A stretch of 64,000 nt of DNA from Halorhodospira halochloris (GTDB lineage: Bacteria; Pseudomonadota; Gammaproteobacteria; Nitrococcales; Halorhodospiraceae). Position numbers and translations under genes: made by a program. The notes below the pieces were generated by a model. It was given only the letters and a program-made list of their open reading frames with translations. It searched no databases and had not been told where the DNA came from. Below are positions 45,324 through 54,006 of this stretch, in pieces; position 1 is the stretch's first letter; every line of letters begins with the position of its first letter. Location of the stretch: assembly GCF_002356555.2 (NCBI RefSeq), contig NZ_AP017372.2, forward strand, positions 1,550,001-1,614,000, read 5' to 3'.

Positions 45324-46709
45324 ATGTCCAGAGACCATCCGTCACAACCCCCCCGAGAGGGGCAGAGTAACTTGATTGAGGTAGCCAGTCGCCGAGATTT
45401 TCTCAAACTCTCCGGAGTTGGAGGCGGAGCATTGGCGGCTGGTGCCATGGGTGCCCCAGGCTTGCTCTACAGCGCCCCGAGCCGTGCTGTATCAACCAAT
45501 GCCCGCATTGTCATAGTAGGTGCCGGTGCTGCGGGGCTAGCCGCTGCTAACCGATTCAGCCGGCGCCTGGATGGCGCCGAGATTACAGTAATCGACCGAC
45601 GCGAGCCGCACTACTATCAACCTGGTCTGACCCTGGTTGCTACCGGCATCTGGGAGAAAGGCAAAACCGAGGATAGCAACGATCGCTACATGCCCAACGA
45701 TGTGCGCTGGGTAAAGGCGATGGTCGAGGAGTACGACCCGGAAAACAACCGCCTGGTCACTGACGAAGGCGATACCATCGAATATGACTACCTGGTTGTA
45801 GCGACTGGCCTTGAGTTACGCTTCGATCGTATAGAGGGGATGAGCGCCGATCTGATTGGAACCAACGGCATCGGCTGCGTTTATGACACCCCCGACAACG
45901 CCCAACGGACTTGGGATGCGCTGGAGCCATTTACCCGTGAAGGCGGCAAAGCCCTCTTTGTTCGCCCACCCGGAGGGATAAAGTGTGCCGGGGCGCCGCT
46001 GAAGATGATGATGATCACCGAACACCGGCTTCGTCAGCAGCAAACCCGCGAGAACAGCGATATAAAATATTTCGTTCCCGGTGATGGCTTGTTCTCGCAG
46101 CCGGACATAGAAGATTATCTGCGCGATCATCTACCCAATGAGCGGGGTATCGATATCAACTGGCACCACCAGGTCAAGGCCATTGACCCGGAAAACCGCC
46201 GCATAACCTTTGACTCCGATGAGGAGGGCGAGTATACCGAGGACTACGACTTTATCCACCTGCCACCGCCGATGAGCGCGCCCAAACCGATTCGCGAGAG
46301 TGATCTAGCAGCCAAAGAAGGTCCCTATGCCGACGGCGGATGGCTCGAGGTAGACAAATACACCCTGCGCCATAAACGTTACAGCAACGTCTTTGGGGCG
46401 GGCGACGTATGCGGAGTGCCGATTAGCAAGACCTCTGCTTCGGCTAAAAACATGAATCCGGTTGTCGTTCAGAACATCATTGATGACATAGAGGGGCGCG
46501 AGTGCAGCGCTGAGTACGACGGCTACACCTCATGCCCGTTGATAACAGAGATTGGCAGAGCGATTCTGCTCGAATTTAACTACGACCTTGATATGGTACC
46601 GACAGTCCCGCTGATAAACCCATACCGGCCGCACTGGGTTGGCTGGGTCATGAAGGTGGAGTTTCTCCAACCGATGTACAATGCCGTGCTGCGCGGCCGT
46701 TTTGCCTAA
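45324..46709 (+). CDS. Tat-exported sulfide:quinone oxidoreductase-like flavoprotein
   Basis: 461 residues. A twin-arginine signal (SRRDFLKLSGVGGGALAAG) lies near residues 28-46. The FAD-binding fold follows (RIVIVGAGAAGLAAANRF), then HYYQPGLTLVATGIW, typical of SQR. Redox cysteines are in GIKCAGAPLK and GDVCGVPISK, with a further YTSCPL. The enzyme oxidises sulfide and passes electrons to quinone or cytochrome c, feeding sulfide-dependent photosynthesis or respiration. A flavocytochrome c flavoprotein subunit is the alternative, but no cytochrome subunit is adjacent. AGGAGG precedes the start. Confidence 0.88.
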   Translation: MSRDHPSQPPREGQSNLIEVASRRDFLKLSGVGGGALAAGAMGAPGLLYSAPSRAVSTNARIVIVGAGAAGLAAANRFSRRLDGAEITVIDRREPHYYQPGLTLVATGIWEKGKTEDSNDRYMPNDVRWVKAMVEEYDPENNRLVTDEGDTIEYDYLVVATGLELRFDRIEGMSADLIGTNGIGCVYDTPDNAQRTWDALEPFTREGGKALFVRPPGGIKCAGAPLKMMMITEHRLRQQQTRENSDIKYFVPGDGLFSQPDIEDYLRDHLPNERGIDINWHHQVKAIDPENRRITFDSDEEGEYTEDYDFIHLPPPMSAPKPIRESDLAAKEGPYADGGWLEVDKYTLRHKRYSNVFGAGDVCGVPISKTSASAKNMNPVVVQNIIDDIEGRECSAEYDGYTSCPLITEIGRAILLEFNYDLDMVPTVPLINPYRPHWVGWVMKVEFLQPMYNAVLRGRFA

Positions 46710-46727
46710 ATCAACGGAGGGATAGTC

Positions 46728-47114
46728 ATGGAGTTACCAGTTTCTCCACTCGAAGTATTAGCCTTGGGACTGGAGTACGTGCGGCCGGTACTCGGGGCCT
46801 TGATCACCGTCATCAGCATCGATGTAGCGCTGCTCTTACTCGCTCTGCTCGGCTTTGGCGGCGGATTCCGTAATGCCGGCAAGGCCATCAAGAGTTCGCT
46901 TATGCTCGGCGGTGTAGTCGGGGTTATTGCCCTGGTTCTTGCCGTACCGGCCACCGGCGCTGGCTTTAACGATCTGCTCGGCTGGATAGATTACGCTACC
47001 CTGCTGGGGGCTGGAGTCGGTTTCGGCCTGGCAGCGGCAGTTATCAGCTACCCGCCGATCCAGTTGCTAGTGGCAAGCAATAGCCGCCATCAAGCCAGGC
47101 ACTTTACCCGCTGA
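46728..47114 (+). CDS. Small membrane protein downstream of SQR
   Basis: 128 residues with three likely membrane segments (GALITVISIDVALLLLALLG, SLMLGGVVGVIALVLAVPAT and YATLLGAGVGFGLAAAVISY). GGAGG precedes the ATG. It starts 18 bp after the SQR-like gene and is very probably co-transcribed. I do not recognise the family. Anchoring or electron-transfer support for the SQR is a guess from context. Confidence 0.7.
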   Translation: MELPVSPLEVLALGLEYVRPVLGALITVISIDVALLLLALLGFGGGFRNAGKAIKSSLMLGGVVGVIALVLAVPATGAGFNDLLGWIDYATLLGAGVGFGLAAAVISYPPIQLLVASNSRHQARHFTR

Positions 47115-47145
47115 AGCGGCAATCAATCTAGGGGGCGTAATCATT

Positions 47146-47271
47146 GCCAGCAGACCTCATGGCGCCAGAGCTAGCCGGCTCTGGCGCCATGAAGCATCCA
47201 GGGATGGATTCACGGCGTCCCCCACACCGGGGCGGATGGTGGCTCCGGCGAAGTTTTTAGAGGTTCCCCTT
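47146..47271. repeat. Palindromic MITE-like repeat, copy B (left arm degraded)
   Basis: The centre GGCGCCAGAGCTAGCC and GGCTCTGGCGCC is a fresh dyad. ATCCAGGGATGGATTCACGG, CCACACCGGGGC and the end GTTTTTAGAGGTTCCC match the other copies. The left half of the element is reduced. Confidence 0.75.
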
Positions 47272-47288
47272 AGCCACTTCTAGCATTT

Positions 47289-47735
47289 TCAGTAAAGGAA
47301 ATCCGGCAAGTGCTGGCGGATTTGTTCCGGCTTGGTCAGATTGCAGATGTCTTTTGATATCTCACAGCTTATTACTTGGTGCAGCGATTTGGACATGTTC
47401 TGCCTCAACAGCCCGAGAAAGTGAGGCGCTGCAGCGATAACTAAATGGTTGAAGCGCTGCTCATGGTAAGAGTGTTCCAACCACTTGACTAGTTCACGGG
47501 CAAAACGCTCCGACTCAACCTCTTTGACATCACTTGACTCTGCCAGTGCATGGCGCCCCTCGCCGCCGGAATCAAAGCTACGCCCAGGACGATCAGATGT
47601 CAGATCATGGGCAGGCTGGCGCAACTCGGGGTTTACCCAGGTTTCAAGTTCATGCATATCCTTGGCACTACGCTGCTCAGACTCAAACAACCTGGCTTTG
47701 GCAGCATCGGCGGCGACCACCCAAACTTTCGCCAT
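47289..47735 (-). CDS. Host attachment protein family member
   Basis: 148 residues. The start MAKVWVVAADAAKARLFE and the middle HALAESSDVKEVESERFARE are typical of the 'host attachment protein' family (named from a plant-associated bacterium). The end is LTKPEQIRQHLPDFLY. The fold is related to eRF1-type/RNase-H-like domains, and the function in free-living bacteria is unknown. It is flanked on both sides by palindromic repeats. Confidence 0.85.
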   Translation of the reverse strand: MAKVWVVAADAAKARLFESEQRSAKDMHELETWVNPELRQPAHDLTSDRPGRSFDSGGEGRHALAESSDVKEVESERFARELVKWLEHSYHEQRFNHLVIAAAPHFLGLLRQNMSKSLHQVISCEISKDICNLTKPEQIRQHLPDFLY

Positions 47736-47778
47736 GATTTGGCCTCCTTTTATTGGCTTACTATTACCCTTACTCTAT

Positions 47779-47855
47779 AGGGAACATCTAAATACACCCC
47801 CGGGCCAATTGGCTGCCCCGGTGTGGAGGTATTGGCGCCAGGGATGGCGACGCCT
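47779..47855. repeat. Palindromic MITE-like repeat, copy C (left half)
   Basis: It begins GGGAACATCTAAATACACCC and continues through CCAATTGGCTGCCCCGGTG and TGGAGG to GGCGCCAGGGATGGCG, then stops. Only the left half of the family is present. It lies upstream of nfo. Confidence 0.75.
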
Positions 47856-47966
47856 TTTCTAAGCCCACCGCAGGCAGTCTTTTTAGCTGCCCTCTACTCC
47901 ATAATGGGGATTATTGCTCGCTACAACAAGCCAAGCTTCTCACCGGGAAATAAAGAGGATACCTTT

Positions 47967-48860
47967 ATGCTTCAAATCGGCGCTCACGTCTCTGCTGCTG
48001 GAGGAACACCCAACGCCCTGGGCAGAGGCGAGGAGATTGGTTGTAACTGCATTCAGATATTTACCCGTAACCAACGCACCTGGAAAGCTAAGCCGGTAAG
48101 TAGTACGGAGGCTGAGGAGTTCCATACCAAGCGCGGCGAGCACCCGATGCAGACGGTGATGAGTCATGCCTCTTACTTGATTAACTTGGCCGCCCCGGAT
48201 GAGGAGAAGCACCAGAAATCGAGTGCTGTATTCGCCGAGGAGCTAACCCGCTGCCAACAATTGGGCATTGAACTGCTCAATTTCCACCCCGGGGCCCACA
48301 TAGAGGCAGGTCTTGAACAGGGCATAGAAAAAATCGCCACCACTCTCAATGCAATATGTCATGAGCATGCCGACAAGCAAGATGTCACCCTAGTACTGGA
48401 GAATGTCGCCGGACAGGGCACAACCATAGGCGCCGACTTCGCTGAGTTGGCTGCAATCATAGATCTTCTCGATCAACCTGAACGCTTTGGGGTATGTGTC
48501 GACACAGCACACGCCTTCGCCGCCGGCTACGAGCTGCACCATGAACAGGGCTGGGAGGATATGTGGCAGGATTTCGACACCAAGATCGGCCTGCACCGCT
48601 TGTGCGCCTTACATATTAACGACTCCAAAGTCGGTTTGGGATCGCGCAAAGACCGCCACGCCCTGATCGGACGCGGCGAAATCGGCCCCGATGCCTTCAT
48701 TCGTGCGCTCACTGACCAGCGTACCCGCGATATCCCGCAGTTCTTGGAGACACCGGCCGGACCCGAGGGCTGGGCAGAGGAGATAAAGTGGCTGCGCGCC
48801 AGTGCCGCCGGTGATAGACCTGAGCTTCCCGAAATAGCAGATAGCGGAGTAAGCTTATGA
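47967..48860 (+). CDS. nfo: Deoxyribonuclease IV (AP endonuclease)
   Basis: 297 residues from ATG 47967, with AGAGGA eight bases upstream. An open frame back to 47823 runs through the palindromic repeat and is not coding. Metal-binding motifs of endonuclease IV are seen in NFHPGAHIEAGLEQG, VLENVAGQGTTIG, CVDTAHAFAAGY and LHINDSKVGLGSRKDRH. It cuts DNA at abasic sites and trims damaged 3' ends. The C-terminus carries a short acidic extension. Confidence 0.95.
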   Translation: MLQIGAHVSAAGGTPNALGRGEEIGCNCIQIFTRNQRTWKAKPVSSTEAEEFHTKRGEHPMQTVMSHASYLINLAAPDEEKHQKSSAVFAEELTRCQQLGIELLNFHPGAHIEAGLEQGIEKIATTLNAICHEHADKQDVTLVLENVAGQGTTIGADFAELAAIIDLLDQPERFGVCVDTAHAFAAGYELHHEQGWEDMWQDFDTKIGLHRLCALHINDSKVGLGSRKDRHALIGRGEIGPDAFIRALTDQRTRDIPQFLETPAGPEGWAEEIKWLRASAAGDRPELPEIADSGVSL

Positions 48861-48887
48861 TCGTTTCCTTATCGACTTGAGCTCAGC

Positions 48888-49625
48888 ATGACCAAACCCT
48901 TAACCGCTATTGCCCATGAGCGGATAGCTGACAGTCTCCCGCCTGCCTGCAGCGCTATAGACGCCACCGCCGGCAACGGCCACGATACCCTCTTCCTAGC
49001 CCATGGCGTGGGCCCTCACGGCAGGGTGTTATCTATAGACATCCAAAGCACGGCACTCGAGCAGACCCGGCGGCGTTTGCAGCAACATGGCCTGCTGGAG
49101 AGAGTAACCCTCATTCAGGGTGATCACCGCAATATGCGAGATTTTGTTGAACAACAAGGGCTTGATAACATCCGAGCAGTGATGTTCAACCTTGGTTACC
49201 ATCCCGGCGGCAACAAAGAGATAACCACTCAAGTGCCGAGTACGCTATCGGCCTTGGCTGCTGCGCTTGATATACTCAGTGCAAACGGAGGCACTTTAAG
49301 TGTCATGGCTTACCGTGGCCATGAAGGTGGCGCGCATGAGGCCGATGAGGTAAAACGATTCCTTGAGAGAAGCTCTAAAAACCTCCCCGGTGTCGAGGAC
49401 GCCATGAATCAATCCCTGGAGGCTTCATGGCGCCACCCTTGGCGCCATGACCTCCACAATGGGGCAGATTATGGCGCCGGGGAATTTTTTAGAGGTACCC
49501 TTGAGAGGGAAATAGCTACTCCGCAAAATGAGTGCAAACTTGATGTTTTAGAGACTCAAAGCCTTAACGGCCCGGTGCTTTATCTATTCAGCCTGAACAG
49601 CAATGAGGAGCGGGACAATGAGTAA
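48888..49625 (+). CDS. Class I SAM-dependent methyltransferase (rRNA-methylase-like) with an in-frame repeat insertion
   Basis: 245 residues. The SAM site reads AIDATAGNGHDTLFLA (about residues 23-38), with IRAVMFNLGYHPGGNK and VMAYRGHEGGAHEADEV following, the pattern of small YtqB-like putative rRNA methylases of about 190-200 residues. Residues about 161-206 are foreign. They are encoded by a palindromic repeat (49370-49498) plus one copy of the flanking 9-bp direct repeat, 138 bp or 46 codons in total, so the frame is kept. Removing it restores RFLEREIATPQ. Whether the enzyme still works is unknown. It overlaps the next gene by 8 bp. Confidence 0.85.
   Translation: MTKPLTAIAHERIADSLPPACSAIDATAGNGHDTLFLAHGVGPHGRVLSIDIQSTALEQTRRRLQQHGLLERVTLIQGDHRNMRDFVEQQGLDNIRAVMFNLGYHPGGNKEITTQVPSTLSALAAALDILSANGGTLSVMAYRGHEGGAHEADEVKRFLERSSKNLPGVEDAMNQSLEASWRHPWRHDLHNGADYGAGEFFRGTLEREIATPQNECKLDVLETQSLNGPVLYLFSLNSNEERDNE
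49361..49507. repeat. Palindromic MITE-like repeat, copy D, inserted in frame with flanking duplication
   Basis: CCTTGAGAG occurs at 49361-49369 and again at 49499-49507, flanking a 129-bp palindromic copy. The inner ends AGCTCTAAAAACCTCCCCGG and CCGGGGAATTTTTTAGAG are inverted repeats. The net insertion is 138 bp, a multiple of three. This is the best evidence in the window that the family moves by transposition. Confidence 0.88.
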
Positions 49626-50292
49626 ACTAATCATTGGAGCTAGTCGCGGAATCGGACTAGAGGTGGTCAAGCAGCTGCGTGAACGTGGCGACGAGGTCCT
49701 AGCTACTGTCCGCTCTACTCCACCTAGTGAATTGCACTCATGCGCTGCTAAGGTCTTTGAAGGTGTTGATATAACCGCTCATGATACTCTGCGTGAACTG
49801 GCCAGCAAGATAGGCTCTCAAGAACTGGAGTGGGTCTTAGTAGTTTCCGGCCTGATGCGAGTTCAGCATCTCGGCAGGCTTGATGAAGATGCGGTAAAGG
49901 GTATACGCGAGCAGTTTGAGATTAACTCGCTTGGGCCGCTGATGGCTGCAGAGTTTCTTAGCCCACTAATCGGCAACGGCGGCAAGTTCGGTATCGTAAC
50001 CAGCCGCATGGGTTCAATTGCCGACAATACCTCGGGGAATAGCTACGGTTACCGCATGTCTAAAGCAGCAGTAAACATGGCGGCTGTATCACTTGCGCAC
50101 GACCTACAGCCGAAGGGAATTAGTGTTGCCCTGCTCCATCCAGGCTGGGTGCGCACCGATATGACCGGGCATAACGGCCTTATTGACCCGCCGGAATCTG
50201 CAGCGGCCCTAATAGAGCGGATGGACAATATCGGTCCTGAGGAGTCTGGCTGTTTCTGGCACGCACCCAACCGCGAGATACTGCCGTGGTAA
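49618..50292 (+). CDS. Short-chain dehydrogenase/reductase
   Basis: 224 residues from ATG 49618, preceded by GAGGAGCGGG. The frame opens five codons earlier. The NAD(P) site is LIIGASRGIGLEVV, and the catalytic Tyr/Lys are in SYGYRMSKAAVNMA, with Ser in VTSRMGS. LLHPGWVRTDM follows the C-factor/CsgA-like branch. The substrate cannot be told. Its start overlaps the end of the methyltransferase gene, so the two are translationally coupled. Confidence 0.9.
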   Translation: MSKLIIGASRGIGLEVVKQLRERGDEVLATVRSTPPSELHSCAAKVFEGVDITAHDTLRELASKIGSQELEWVLVVSGLMRVQHLGRLDEDAVKGIREQFEINSLGPLMAAEFLSPLIGNGGKFGIVTSRMGSIADNTSGNSYGYRMSKAAVNMAAVSLAHDLQPKGISVALLHPGWVRTDMTGHNGLIDPPESAAALIERMDNIGPEESGCFWHAPNREILPW

Positions 50293-50307
50293 CGTGATCC
50301 TCTAAAA

Positions 50308-50447
50308 GGAACCTCTAGAAACTTTCCCAGAGCCACTTATCGGTTCCGTTATGGAGGACGCCGTGAATCCATCCCCGAAGCCTTCATGGCGCCAACACCT
50401 CCACCCCGCGGCAGTTCTAGGCTCAGGAGGAGGTTCTCAGAGGCGCC
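50308..50447. repeat. Palindromic MITE-like repeat, copy E
   Basis: The start is GGAACCTCTAGAAACTTTCC and the end AGGAGGTTCTCAGAGGCGCC. Inner parts GGACGCCGTGAATCCATCCC and CTTCATGGCGCC match other copies. It lies between the SDR gene and the convergent higA-like gene. Confidence 0.75.
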
Positions 50448-50456
50448 TTAACCGAC

Positions 50457-50488
50457 CTAGATGGTTCCGGGGTAGTTTTCTGAGGCTC
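50457..50488. repeat. End fragment of the palindromic repeat forming the 3' end of higA
   Basis: On the minus strand GGAGCCTCAGAAAACTACCC matches the outer end of the repeat family. It encodes the last residues and stop codon of the HigA-like protein. Confidence 0.6.
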
Positions 50489-50792
50489 CATTTGCAGGCT
50501 CAATAGCCATTAGCTCAGTCTCGATTGAGGCCGCGGTTATTTCAAGGTCGTATTGATTTTGCAGATGCAACCACAACTCAGGCGCTGTACCCAAAAAACG
50601 CGCTAAACGTAATGCGGTATCGGCGCATATGCTGCGTGTACCGGCAAAAATCTCGGCAATATCTTCTGCCGGCAACCCAATCTCATCTGCCAACCGCTGC
50701 CCATCAATGCCGGCTGGCTCAAGAAACTGTTCAAGAAGAATCTCACCGGGGTGGATGGCCCCGGCAGGCTTATGCATGGAATCGTTACTCAT
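50457..50792 (-). CDS. HigA-family antitoxin-like protein (no toxin partner)
   Basis: 111 residues. The VapI/HigA pattern is clear: AGAIHPGEILLEQFLEPAGI, a helix-turn-helix (QRLADEIGLPAEDIAEIFAG) and ALRLARFLGTAPELWLHLQN. These proteins bind DNA and usually neutralise a HigB ribosome-dependent RNase. No higB lies on either side, so it is an orphan antitoxin or a plain regulator. The C-terminal ASENYPGTI comes from the end of a palindromic repeat, a rebuilt C-terminus. Confidence 0.85.
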   Translation of the reverse strand: MSNDSMHKPAGAIHPGEILLEQFLEPAGIDGQRLADEIGLPAEDIAEIFAGTRSICADTALRLARFLGTAPELWLHLQNQYDLEITAASIETELMAIEPANGASENYPGTI

Positions 50793-50915
50793 AAAAAAAT
50801 GGCCAGCGTAGGTATAAGAAGAAGCGGACCCTTACGAAATTTATGTTAAGGTTTAGGTATATATAAATCTATAGCTTATTTTAAGCAAACCAGCAGGTCT
50901 CGCGCAGGAGGAAAA

Positions 50916-52697
50916 ATGACCAATCACCAAGCTCTAATCCAGTGGGTAGAGGAGACTGCCGCCCTATGCAAGCCTGACCAAGTTCACTGGTGCGATGGCT
51001 CGAACGAAGAGTACCAGGCAATGTGTCAGCTCATGGTCGATAGCGGCACGGCACAACAGCTCAACCCAGATTTGCGCCCGAATAGCTTTCTGGTCCGCTC
51101 CGAGCCAGCAGATGTGGCCCGGGTTGAGGATAGGACATTCATTTGCTCCTCCGACGCCGCTGACGCCGGCCCAACCAACAACTGGGCCGACCCGCAGCAG
51201 ATGCGCGAGAAGCTGCGCAGCCTTTTTGATGGCGCCATGCGCGGGCGCACCCTCTATGTTATCCCCTTCTCTATGGGACCGGTAGGCTCGCCCATAGCCC
51301 ATATCGGCATCCAGATTACCGACTCCCCCTATGTTGTCGCCAACATGCACATAATGACCCGAGTCGGCACCAAGGTTCTCGAAGCACTAGGCGATTCCGG
51401 GCGCTTCGTCCCCTGTCTGCACTCGGTCGGCTATCCGCTGCCGGATGGCAAGCCCGACGTAGCCTGGCCCTGCGATCCTGATAACCGCTACATCGTCCAC
51501 TTCCCGGAGACCTACGAAATCTGGTCGTACGGATCAGGGTATGGCGGCAACGCCCTGCTCGGCAAGAAGTGCCTGGCCCTACGTATCGCCTCGGTAATCG
51601 CCCGCGATGACGGCTGGCTCGCCGAGCACATGCTGATCCTCAAGCTCACCAGCCCCGAGGGCGAGGTCAAGTACATTGCTGGGGCCTTCCCGTCAGCTTG
51701 CGGCAAGACCAACCTAGCCATGCTAACCCCTCCCCTAGAGGGGTGGAAGGTCGAGACCATCGGCGACGACATAGCGTGGATGAAGGTCGGCAGCGATGGC
51801 CGACTCTACGCCATAAACCCCGAGGCCGGATTCTTCGGCGTGGCCCCCGGCACCTCCTATAAGTCGAATGCCAACGCCATGGAGTCGCTCAAGGAGAACT
51901 GCTTTTTCACCAACTGCGCCCTAACTAAGGAAGGTGACGTCTGGTGGGAGGAGATGACCGAGCAACCGCCCGCCGAAGCTATCGACTGGAAGGGACGTAA
52001 GTGGACGCCGGATAGCAGTGAGCCTGCGGCACACCCTAACGCCCGATTTACTGCCCCAGCCCGGCAGTGTCCCTCTATAGCCGCGGAGTGGGATGATCCG
52101 CGCGGCGTGCCTATTGATGCCATAATCTTCGGCGGTCGGCGGGCTGACACCATTCCGCTTGTCCAAGAGGCCCGTGACTGGCGCCATGGTGTCTTTCTCG
52201 GCTCGATAATGGGCAGTGAAAAGACGGCTGCAGCGTTCGGCGATCTCGGTACCCTGCGTCGTGACCCGATGGCGATGCTGCCCTTCTGCGGCTACAACAT
52301 GGCCGACTATTTTGGCCACTGGCTCGGATTTGCTGACAGAGAAGGTTTGCAGCTGCCTCGCATCTACCACGTCAACTGGTTCCGCAAAGACGCCAATGGC
52401 CGCTTTGTCTGGCCCGGCTTCTCAGATAACGTCCGCGTGCTGAAGTGGATATTCCAGCGCTGCAGTGGTGATGTAGGCGCCGAACAGACGCCTATAGGCC
52501 AGCTACCACATGCCGAGGACATCGACCTATCCGGTCTAGATCTCGACCATGCAACCCTAAAGGGCCTAATTGAGTTTGATCGACAGGGCTGGCAGCGCGA
52601 AATCGAGCTTATCCGTGAGCACTATGAGCGCTTTGCTGATCGTTTGCCGCAGCAGCTCTATGACGAGTTAGATGTGCTCAAGGATAACCTTAACTAG
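50916..52697 (+). CDS. pckG: Phosphoenolpyruvate carboxykinase (GTP)
   Basis: 593 residues, the length of GTP-type PEPCK. The kinase motif [15 protein letters not shown] (P-loop with the active cysteine) and the guanine-binding and metal-site region [18 protein letters not shown] are present. It interconverts oxaloacetate and PEP at the start of gluconeogenesis. AGGAGG is seven bases upstream of the ATG. Most proteobacteria use the ATP-type enzyme (pckA), so this is the less common form. Confidence 0.97.
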   Translation: MTNHQALIQWVEETAALCKPDQVHWCDGSNEEYQAMCQLMVDSGTAQQLNPDLRPNSFLVRSEPADVARVEDRTFICSSDAADAGPTNNWADPQQMREKLRSLFDGAMRGRTLYVIPFSMGPVGSPIAHIGIQITDSPYVVANMHIMTRVGTKVLEALGDSGRFVPCLHSVGYPLPDGKPDVAWPCDPDNRYIVHFPETYEIWSYGSGYGGNALLGKKCLALRIASVIARDDGWLAEHMLILKLTSPEGEVKYIAGAFPSACGKTNLAMLTPPLEGWKVETIGDDIAWMKVGSDGRLYAINPEAGFFGVAPGTSYKSNANAMESLKENCFFTNCALTKEGDVWWEEMTEQPPAEAIDWKGRKWTPDSSEPAAHPNARFTAPARQCPSIAAEWDDPRGVPIDAIIFGGRRADTIPLVQEARDWRHGVFLGSIMGSEKTAAAFGDLGTLRRDPMAMLPFCGYNMADYFGHWLGFADREGLQLPRIYHVNWFRKDANGRFVWPGFSDNVRVLKWIFQRCSGDVGAEQTPIGQLPHAEDIDLSGLDLDHATLKGLIEFDRQGWQREIELIREHYERFADRLPQQLYDELDVLKDNLN

Positions 52698-52753
52698 CTT
52701 GATACGGCGCACTAGCCACAAACCGCTATTTTGATAGCTTCAAACTGTAATTG

Positions 52754-52905
52754 CGGGGAAGCTCGCCCCCCCCCTGAGCCACTTGGCTGGCCCGGTGTGG
52801 AGGTCTTGGCGCCAGGGATGGCGCCATGAAGCCTCCAGGGATGGATTCACGGCGTCCTCCACACCGGGCGGCCAATTGGCTCAAGTGGGGAGTTCGATGT
52901 CCTCG
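52754..52905. repeat. Palindromic MITE-like repeat, copy F
   Basis: TGAGCCACTTGGCTGGCCCG and GGCCAATTGGCTCA are the outer arms, CCGGTGTGGAGG and CCTCCACACCGG the inner ones, with GGCGCCAGGGATGGCGCC at the centre. It lies between pckG and metF and reaches into the 3' end of metF, providing its stop codon. Confidence 0.8.
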
Positions 52906-53789
52906 GGACGCCTTTGCTCCCCGCCCGTCTCCTGTGACAGCCCCAGGTTATGCCAGATGCGCTCCACCACTGGTGCTTTATTCAAGGCGTAGAAGTGGAT
53001 TCCTGGTGCTCCGGCATCGAGCAATTCCTCACAGAGGTTGGTAATTACATCAATGCCGTACTCCAGCCGCCCCTGTGGGTCGTCTTTCATCCCCTCCATG
53101 CGCTTAGCCAGCCAACGCGGAATATCGGCCTTACAGGCCTCAGAAAAGCGTGCCTGCTGCTCGAAGTTCATCAGCGGCATGATCCCAGGGATTATAGGGA
53201 TATCAACACCACGTTTCTCACAATCCTCGACAAACCTGTAATAGGCCTGAGCATTGTAAAAGAACTGGGTTATTGCCGAATCGGCACCGGCGTTGACCTT
53301 ACGTACAAAGTTATCGATGTCAGCAAAAGCCCCCGGGGCCTCGGGGTGAAACTCCGGATAGGCGCCGACCTCGATGGTAAAGTGGTCACCGGTAATCTCA
53401 CGGATAAACTCAACTAGTTCATTGGCATAGCGGAAATCACCTTCGCCACCAGATCCCGACCCTGACGGCCTATCGCCGCGCAAGGCAACGATGTATTTAA
53501 CGCCCTCCTCACGGTAGGCGAGGATCATCTCCTTGAGGCGCTCGCGACTTGAGTCGATACACGAGAGGTGGGGAGCGGCCTCGGCGCTGCTTTGGCGCTG
53601 GATATCGACTACCGTCTCGAAGGTACGGTCTTGGGTAGATCCGCCGGCACCAAAGGTTACTGAGAAGTAGGCCGGATTTAACTTCTCCAGACGCTGCCGC
53701 GTAGTACGCAGGGTCGCTGCACCTTCATCTGTTTTGGGCGGGAAAAACTCGAAACTGAAAACGCGGGGATGTTTCTTTTGGCTCTCCAT
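52881..53789 (-). CDS. metF: 5,10-methylenetetrahydrofolate reductase
   Basis: 302 residues from ATG 53789 (GAGAGG upstream). The fold is marked by FSFEFFPPKTDEGAATL, YIVALRGDRPSG, YPEFHPEA and FYALNKAPVV. It reduces methylene-THF to methyl-THF, the methyl donor for homocysteine remethylation. It follows ahcY and metK on the same strand and completes the methyl cycle. The last residues before the stop (IELPT) are encoded by a palindromic repeat, so the natural C-terminus has been replaced. Confidence 0.95.
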   Translation of the reverse strand: MESQKKHPRVFSFEFFPPKTDEGAATLRTTRQRLEKLNPAYFSVTFGAGGSTQDRTFETVVDIQRQSSAEAAPHLSCIDSSRERLKEMILAYREEGVKYIVALRGDRPSGSGSGGEGDFRYANELVEFIREITGDHFTIEVGAYPEFHPEAPGAFADIDNFVRKVNAGADSAITQFFYNAQAYYRFVEDCEKRGVDIPIIPGIMPLMNFEQQARFSEACKADIPRWLAKRMEGMKDDPQGRLEYGIDVITNLCEELLDAGAPGIHFYALNKAPVVERIWHNLGLSQETGGEQRRPEDIELPT

Positions 53790-53842
53790 GGCACCTCTCC
53801 AATTCTGCTCAACATAAATTTGCGGGGGGAACACTCAGAGAT

Positions 53843-53899
53843 CAGCGTTCAGAGCTCAGCATGAGGGGAGTTGGCTAATTGCTACAGCGCTGAACGCTG
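53843..53899. repeat. 10-bp inverted repeat in the ahcY-metF gap
   Basis: CAGCGTTCAG (53843-53852) and CTGAACGCTG (53890-53899) are exact inverted copies around a 37-base loop, within the leader of metF. Confidence 0.5.
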
Positions 53900-53920
53900 C
53901 AAGCTGAATGTTGTTCACCT

Positions 53921-53965
53921 TGCAATTCGAGCCTGAGGGGAATCACCTCCCCCCAGGCTCGTGCA
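53921..53965 (-). terminator. Strong hairpin between ahcY and metF
   Basis: CGAGCCTG and CAGGCTCG, extended by GGGG/CCCC inside and TGCA/TGCA outside, form a long stem 42 bp after the ahcY stop. There is no clear T-run, so it may be a processing or attenuation hairpin. It does not fit the SAH riboswitch pattern I know. Confidence 0.5.
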
Positions 53966-54006
53966 ATAGAGCCACAGTAGTGTAGCTACTGGCCCAATGA
54001 TGGGCC

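Noticed and set aside
53790-54006. SAH riboswitch in the ahcY-metF gap
   Set aside because: There are strong hairpins, but the conserved core of the SAH riboswitch as I know it is not present.
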